DNA of 64,000 bases from Holosporaceae bacterium (GTDB lineage Bacteria; Pseudomonadota; Alphaproteobacteria; UBA3830). Where the stretch lies: positions 1 to 64,000 of the forward strand of contig JAIRZM010000001.1 of assembly GCA_031267235.1 (NCBI GenBank), in the 5' to 3' direction. A model generated the notes under the pieces. The model was not told the DNA's origin, ran no database searches, and worked only from the letters and a program-made list of their open reading frames with translations. Both the position numbers and the translations under genes were made by a program. Of the stretch, positions 58,916 to 64,000 are shown in pieces (position 1 is the stretch's first letter; the number at the start of each line of letters is the position of its first letter).

Positions 58916-59704
58916 ATGTATAATTTGTTAGAATATCTGTTACGGAGAAGATTCATGAGAATTCTTGGAGGTTTTTGCTTTATATGGTGCATTTTTTCCT
59001 GCTATGCAGAAGATACCGCAAAAGTGGAATCCAAGGTCTACGCAGACATAAGCGAAGCGGCTCAAGACGCCGCAGTTTCGTTTGGCGGCATACGTGCGTT
59101 GCTTGGCATTAGCCTATTATTTCAGAAGTTTTTCGCCTCCATTGGAAATAAAGACAATTTTACAGAAAATACCATGAATGTTTTTGGAATCAGCACAGGC
59201 ATGGAATATGCCAAAGAATTCCGGTATGGATTTTTAGTCGCCATTAATTTTGGAGCAGATATTTCCCAAAAAGGCAAGAAGGAAGACAGCTGGAACGCTC
59301 TGAATCGCGAATACGAAACCCAAAGAGGAGCGATTCATGGCGGAATCCGCACCGGAAAATTTGAAAGCGACGTATTTAGTCCTTACATTGCCATAAAAGG
59401 CGGCTATTTGTTGCCCCGCTATAAATCCGTTATTTTTGTGAAAATAGGAGCATCACAGGTTGGCGGCATCTACCACTACAAGCAAGATGAAAATATTGTT
59501 TGCAACGTTGGCGTAAAAGCGCTTGTTCCATCCATTGGAATTGGAGTTGAGAGAAAAATGAATAACAAATTTGGAATTTCTCTGGAAGCTAATCTGCCCA
59601 TAAAGAAAATCATTAAAAGGCAAGAGGATAACGTGGAGCACAAAATTAAAGTTGGCAACGTCAGCATTAGACTTCTGGCCACCTACAGCGTTCTTAACAA
59701 TTAA
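58916..59704 (+). CDS. Outer-membrane beta-barrel/porin-like protein
   Basis: Hydrophobic leader; 'GISTGMEYAKEFRYGFLVAINFGADISQ...FVKIGASQVGGIYHYK...VSIRLLATYSV'. Confidence 0.65.
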   Translation: MYNLLEYLLRRRFMRILGGFCFIWCIFSCYAEDTAKVESKVYADISEAAQDAAVSFGGIRALLGISLLFQKFFASIGNKDNFTENTMNVFGISTGMEYAKEFRYGFLVAINFGADISQKGKKEDSWNALNREYETQRGAIHGGIRTGKFESDVFSPYIAIKGGYLLPRYKSVIFVKIGASQVGGIYHYKQDENIVCNVGVKALVPSIGIGVERKMNNKFGISLEANLPIKKIIKRQEDNVEHKIKVGNVSIRLLATYSVLNN

Positions 59705-59714
59705 ATTCCTAGAA

Positions 59715-60377
59715 TCATTCGTCGCGGATCTCTTTTGCCATCTCTAAAAAATCATGCCAAGCATCCTTTTTTTGCGACGGCGAGCGCAGCAAAAATGCCG
59801 GATGGAAAGTGGGGAGAATTTTGGCTGAAATCCCCTCCACCGACGTCCATTTTCCCCGCAATTGCATTATGCCTTGGGTAGTCTGTAGTAAAGATTTGGT
59901 GGCAGTTCCGCCGAGACACACTACCACCTTCGGATTGATCAGCGAAATATGCTTCAGCACGTAGGGCCGAAATACTTCTATCTCTTGATTAGTAGGAGTT
60001 CTATTGCCCGGCGGCCTCCAGGGTAAAATATTGGTTATGTATACCATTGTGCGATCAAATCCCACAGCTGCCAGAATCGTATTCAGTAGTTGACCGCTTT
60101 GCCCCACAAATGGAATGCCCTGCTTGTCTTCTTCTTCTCCCGGAGCTTCTCCCAGCAACAGAACTTTAGCATGTTCATTTCCGGAGCCGAACACCATATT
60201 CCGAGCGCATTTTTTTAGTGAAATATCAACTGCCATCATGGATTCTTTTAATTCTGCTAATGTAGCGATGCTGCGGTTGGATTTTCTCTGAACAGCGGAA
60301 ACTTCTCCCGTTACATCTGACACACCAGCAGCCAAAAACCATTTGGCAATTTGTTTTAACTCTTGATGCCGCATCAA
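59715..60377 (-). CDS. Type 4-like uracil-DNA glycosylase
   Basis: '[35 protein letters not shown]', '[19 protein letters not shown]', '[10 protein letters not shown]'. Confidence 0.93.
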   Translation of the reverse strand: MMRHQELKQIAKWFLAAGVSDVTGEVSAVQRKSNRSIATLAELKESMMAVDISLKKCARNMVFGSGNEHAKVLLLGEAPGEEEDKQGIPFVGQSGQLLNTILAAVGFDRTMVYITNILPWRPPGNRTPTNQEIEVFRPYVLKHISLINPKVVVCLGGTATKSLLQTTQGIMQLRGKWTSVEGISAKILPTFHPAFLLRSPSQKKDAWHDFLEMAKEIRDE

Positions 60378-61981
60378 TTCCTATCCAGAGCTTCTTGCAG
60401 AAGTTTTTTCGTATTGGAAACGCCGTAGAGCGCAATGAATGACCCCATGCGCGGACCGTCGTTTTGCCCCAGCAAATGACGATACAGAGAACTAAACCAT
60501 GATTTAAGATCCTGGAACCCATGCCGTTTCCCAACCTCAAACACAATACTCTGAATCTGCTCGATTGATTCACTGCCATCAAGTTTATCAAGCTCGTTCA
60601 GCAAATCCCCGAAGGATTCCTTCTCGTTAATCGTTGGGATACCATAGAATTTCTTTGATTTTATGAAATCCTGATAGTAGTTTATGGCATGCTGCACAAG
60701 GCGATCCAGGAGTGGCATAGACTCGGGATCTGCGCCGGAAGAGTATCTTTTTATGAAACCCCAGAGCACATTTTTATCGTCGGTGTTGCACACGCCAACC
60801 AAATTCAATAGCAAAGAGTAGGAAATGTCTAGTTCCGGATCCGGAGGATTGCCGACGCTTATGTGCCAAACCGGATTGTCCACTTGCTTGCTGGACTCCT
60901 GAACTTTAAAATTCCTCAGATGGGTCGCGTAGTCGTCCACCTGTCGAGGAATTACTTCGAAATACAACTTTTTTGCGCTTCGAGGAGAAGCAAACATAAA
61001 ATTGGCTAAACTCTCTGTTGGAGCGTAGCGAAGCCATTGGTCCAGACTGAGTCCATTACCCTTGGATTTGGAGATTTTTTTACCATCTTCATCCAGAAAC
61101 AGTTCATAATTAAATCCTTCCGGAGGAGTTTTTCCCAAAACTTTGCAAATTTCGGACGATAATCTGACGGAATCGATCAAATCCTTACCAGCCATCTCAT
61201 AATCAACATCCAGAGCAGCCCAGCGAGCCGCCCAATCTACTTTCCACTGTAATTTACAATGGCCATCGGTAATCGGCTGCTCGGTTATGGTTCCATCTTC
61301 GTCTTTAAAAACTACGGTTCCAGCGTCTACTAGATATTCATCAATGTTTACCTGAAGAACTCGTCCAGTTTTCGGAGAAATCGGCAGGAAAGGACTGTAG
61401 GTGGCTGCTCGCTCTTCTCGTAGACTTGCCAGCATGATTTCGAGAATTTCTTTGTGGTGGACCAGAACATTTTCCAGTACATCATTGAACTTGCCGCTCC
61501 TATACCAGTCTGTGGAACTTTGGAATTCATATGCAAAATTGAATGAATCCAAAAATTCTCGGAGTTTGCTATTGTTGTGCTCGCCAAAACTTTCATGACA
61601 GCCGAATGGATCTGGAATACGACTCAGCGGATATCCAAGATACTTCTCCACCATGTCTCGGTGTGGAATATTTTCTGGAACTTTTCGCAGTCCATCCATA
61701 TCGTCGGAGAAAGCATAGAGTTTAGTTTTGACTCCGGTAAGACATTCAAAGGCATGCCTTACATAGGTCGTGCGAGCCACCTCTCCGAAGGTTCCGATGT
61801 GCGGCAATCCCGAAGGGCCATATCCGGTTTCAAAGAGGGCGTATCCCTTTTCGTTTATACTATTCCGCGACAGTAGTCGGCGAGCTTCCTCGAAGGGCCA
61901 AGATTTTGCGTTCCGGTATATTTCATCGTCAAAACATTTCTTTGCCATCTTTCCACCACAACGACTAGGCGGATTATACAA
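60374..61981 (-). CDS. lysS: Class I lysyl-tRNA synthetase
   Basis: 'GYGPSGLPHIGTFGEVARTTYV' and 'KISKSKGNGLSLDQWL'; likely start at 'MAKKCFDDE' (~61948). Confidence 0.95.
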   Translation of the reverse strand: MYNPPSRCGGKMAKKCFDDEIYRNAKSWPFEEARRLLSRNSINEKGYALFETGYGPSGLPHIGTFGEVARTTYVRHAFECLTGVKTKLYAFSDDMDGLRKVPENIPHRDMVEKYLGYPLSRIPDPFGCHESFGEHNNSKLREFLDSFNFAYEFQSSTDWYRSGKFNDVLENVLVHHKEILEIMLASLREERAATYSPFLPISPKTGRVLQVNIDEYLVDAGTVVFKDEDGTITEQPITDGHCKLQWKVDWAARWAALDVDYEMAGKDLIDSVRLSSEICKVLGKTPPEGFNYELFLDEDGKKISKSKGNGLSLDQWLRYAPTESLANFMFASPRSAKKLYFEVIPRQVDDYATHLRNFKVQESSKQVDNPVWHISVGNPPDPELDISYSLLLNLVGVCNTDDKNVLWGFIKRYSSGADPESMPLLDRLVQHAINYYQDFIKSKKFYGIPTINEKESFGDLLNELDKLDGSESIEQIQSIVFEVGKRHGFQDLKSWFSSLYRHLLGQNDGPRMGSFIALYGVSNTKKLLQEALDRN

Positions 61982-62241
61982 CTAAACGCAAACATTTGGA
62001 ATGCATTCCCAAGATCGCTACCTAATGAGATATTTTTGCCAAGAGCGAGCCGGAACGCAGGGCCGTAGACTTGTCCTCCATAAAGAATCCCACAGCGATT
62101 GCGAAGCGGTTTCTTCCGAAGGATATCGCCAAAACTCAGTTTACCGTCATGTCCCGCCAATTTTTGGGCTGAAGCAAAGTAATGCCTCGGTTTCTCTACT
62201 TTATTGCCGCTCCGGGAAAATATTATCGAAAAAACTTGTAA

Positions 62242-62268
62242 GAAAAAAGCGGCTAGTCGCTTTTTTTT
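62242..62268 (-). terminator. Putative intrinsic terminator overlapping the 3' end of the htrA-like gene
   Basis: 'aaaaaagcggctagtcgctttttttt': GCG/CGC plus A/T stem with A/T runs. Confidence 0.45.
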
Positions 62269-63701
62269 GGTTTTTTGCTGTCCGGCGGGTCTTTTTTGTT
62301 TGCGCTCTTCGACTTTAGCGGAATGGCCACATAGTCATAGCGCCTAATCTTTGGATCAAAGATAAAAAATGCTACCTTGTCGCGCTTTTTGGCGTCTTCA
62401 CTGGCAGATATTTTTTGAAGCTCAACTTTAAGTTCGTTTACCGATGGTACAGGCTTTTGATTAATAGTTAATATAACGCCGCCAATGGAAATATCAGGCC
62501 CCTTGTAATCGGCCAGATTGGAGATCAAAACGCCGTTCATTGTATCTTGAATTTCAAAGCTTTTTCTCAAATCAATGGTAAGATCCGTCACTCCGATATT
62601 TATACCGTCAATTTTTTCGTAGGGAATATCTTTGCGAATATGAACGTCTTCGCTGAATCCATAAGAAAAATCATCGTCGCTGCGGGATCCCACTTTGAGA
62701 CTTAATTTCATTGTAACTTTCTGCCTCAGAATCTGCACTGGCACGACTTTGTCGATGGGAAGATTGCTGAGCATGTATTCTAAATTTGTATTGTTGGTAA
62801 TTTTCTCCTCATTGATTGATAGCAGTATGTCGCTGACCTGAATGCCAGCCAGAGAGGCCGGCGAATCTTTTTCTACCCTGGTAATGGCAACTCCTAATCC
62901 TTGTTCTTCGGTAAGCCCGAGAGCACTAGAAACTTCTGAATCAAGCTGAGATACCGACATTCCAGTCCAACTGCGTCGCATTTTCCCGTAATTGCGCAGC
63001 TGACTGATGACAGTTTTCAGAGTATTTGATGGAATGGCGAAATTTATCCCTATACTACGCCCATCTTCGGAAAAAAACACCGTTATCATGCCCACAACTT
63101 CGCCGCTGTTATATAAAAAAAGAGGTCCTCCGGAATTGCCATAATTCACGGTAACATCAGTTTGCAAGTAGAGAACAGAATCTCCGCCAACGCCCAGCTC
63201 TGAAATTTTGTCAGATAGATCTCGCCCCTTGTAAGAAATAATTCCGGAAGTAACTGTTTTTTTGAAGCCAAACGGATTTCCTATGGCAATCACCTGATCC
63301 GCAACTTCAATCTTGTCCGAATCTGCAAACCTCACAAAAGGAAGATCGGTTTTGGCGTCTATCTTTAGCAGTGCGATGTCAGAGCGCTCATCCTTGCCTA
63401 TAATCTTAGCAAAATACTCATTTCCATTGGACAAAACTATTCTTATCTTCTCGGATGAATTAATCACATGACAATTCGTAACTATGTACCCTTTTTTATC
63501 GATTATAAATCCTGCTCCATCGGATGATTCCTTCCCAATTCCGTCGGACGAATCTTTCTTGCCCATATACTCATCCGAGACGCTTTTTTCGGATGCAATC
63601 ACCTCCACAACCGTTTCCATCAATTTATTAATGCTGGGAACGCAGCGAGTCTCTGCATAAAACAATAAAATTATCGCGGCAAGCAGACGAAACGATATCA
63701 T
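62253..63701 (-). CDS. HtrA/DegP-family periplasmic serine protease with PDZ domains
   Basis: 'GAGFIIDKKGYIVTNCHVI', 'RSDIALLKI', 'VNYGNSGGPLF', PDZ 'VEKDSPASLAGIQVSDILLSINE'. Confidence 0.94.
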   Translation of the reverse strand: MISFRLLAAIILLFYAETRCVPSINKLMETVVEVIASEKSVSDEYMGKKDSSDGIGKESSDGAGFIIDKKGYIVTNCHVINSSEKIRIVLSNGNEYFAKIIGKDERSDIALLKIDAKTDLPFVRFADSDKIEVADQVIAIGNPFGFKKTVTSGIISYKGRDLSDKISELGVGGDSVLYLQTDVTVNYGNSGGPLFLYNSGEVVGMITVFFSEDGRSIGINFAIPSNTLKTVISQLRNYGKMRRSWTGMSVSQLDSEVSSALGLTEEQGLGVAITRVEKDSPASLAGIQVSDILLSINEEKITNNTNLEYMLSNLPIDKVVPVQILRQKVTMKLSLKVGSRSDDDFSYGFSEDVHIRKDIPYEKIDGINIGVTDLTIDLRKSFEIQDTMNGVLISNLADYKGPDISIGGVILTINQKPVPSVNELKVELQKISASEDAKKRDKVAFFIFDPKIRRYDYVAIPLKSKSANKKDPPDSKKPKKSD

Positions 63702-63703
63702 TA

Positions 63704-64000
63704 CTAGGAAATTCCGCCCTTCATAACGTTAAAAAATTCGTTTTTTGGAGAGATAACAAAAGTGGAATTATCAGAACCAAAGGAAGAGCGATAGGCCTCC
63801 AGCAACTGGAAAAATTCAAAAAACTTTTTATCCTTGGAGAAGGCTTCCGCGTAGATTTTGTTTGCCTCCAACTCACCTTCGGAAATTAAGATTTGCACCT
63901 GTGTGTTTGCCTTAGCTATGGCTATGGAATTTTCCTTATCCGCTGTAGACTTTATGATTTTAGACATCTCTATGCCCTTAGCGCGTAGCTCCCTGGCTTC
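63704..64000 (-). CDS. hflC: HflC-like SPFH protein, C-terminal part (N-terminus beyond window)
   Basis: 'ANTQVQILISEGELEANKIYAEAFSKDKKFFEFFQLLEAYRSSF'; upstream of the HtrA gene as in hflC-degP loci. Confidence 0.8.
   Translation of the reverse strand, partial: EARELRAKGIEMSKIIKSTADKENSIAIAKANTQVQILISEGELEANKIYAEAFSKDKKFFEFFQLLEAYRSSFGSDNSTFVISPKNEFFNVMKGGIS

Overview
The window looks like a low-GC alphaproteobacterial genome, probably a host-associated or intracellular Rickettsiales/Holosporales-type bacterium. This is inferred from gene content (class I LysRS, cpoB-tilS-ftsH order, queuosine salvage, TamA/TamB) and not from any database search. Conserved housekeeping blocks at ~3.9-12.5 kb, ~35.6-36.9 kb and ~38.4-64 kb flank an accessory region at ~12.8-33.6 kb. 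The accessory region carries a split HK97-type prophage or gene-transfer-agent-like cluster: portal, protease, capsid and connector genes; tail-like genes; a SleB-type hydrolase plus holin-like gene; and the large terminase at the far end. No recognisable major tail or tape-measure gene is present. Interspersed cargo includes an outer-membrane beta-barrel gene with a G11 tract at its promoter, an EamA transporter, a Tyr/Gly/Asn-repeat protein, and a head-to-tail array of seven minus-strand secreted-protein genes. The seven share an almost identical leader (MKKNLVKCFFMAAGILSL...) and upstream region but have divergent mature parts, and most units are bounded by a ~35-40 bp hairpin-prone spacer. 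Three partial copies of the array/phage junction indicate segmental duplication. Other notable items are a translationally coupled operon (cupin phosphomannose isomerase, eukaryotic-type HAD phosphomannomutase, HIGH-motif nucleotidyltransferase), three tandem M16-family genes of which two appear to lack the zinc motif, IS remnants (IS30, IS481-like, IS5-like), and dispersed repeats. All calls come from reading the sequence and the supplied ORF translations.
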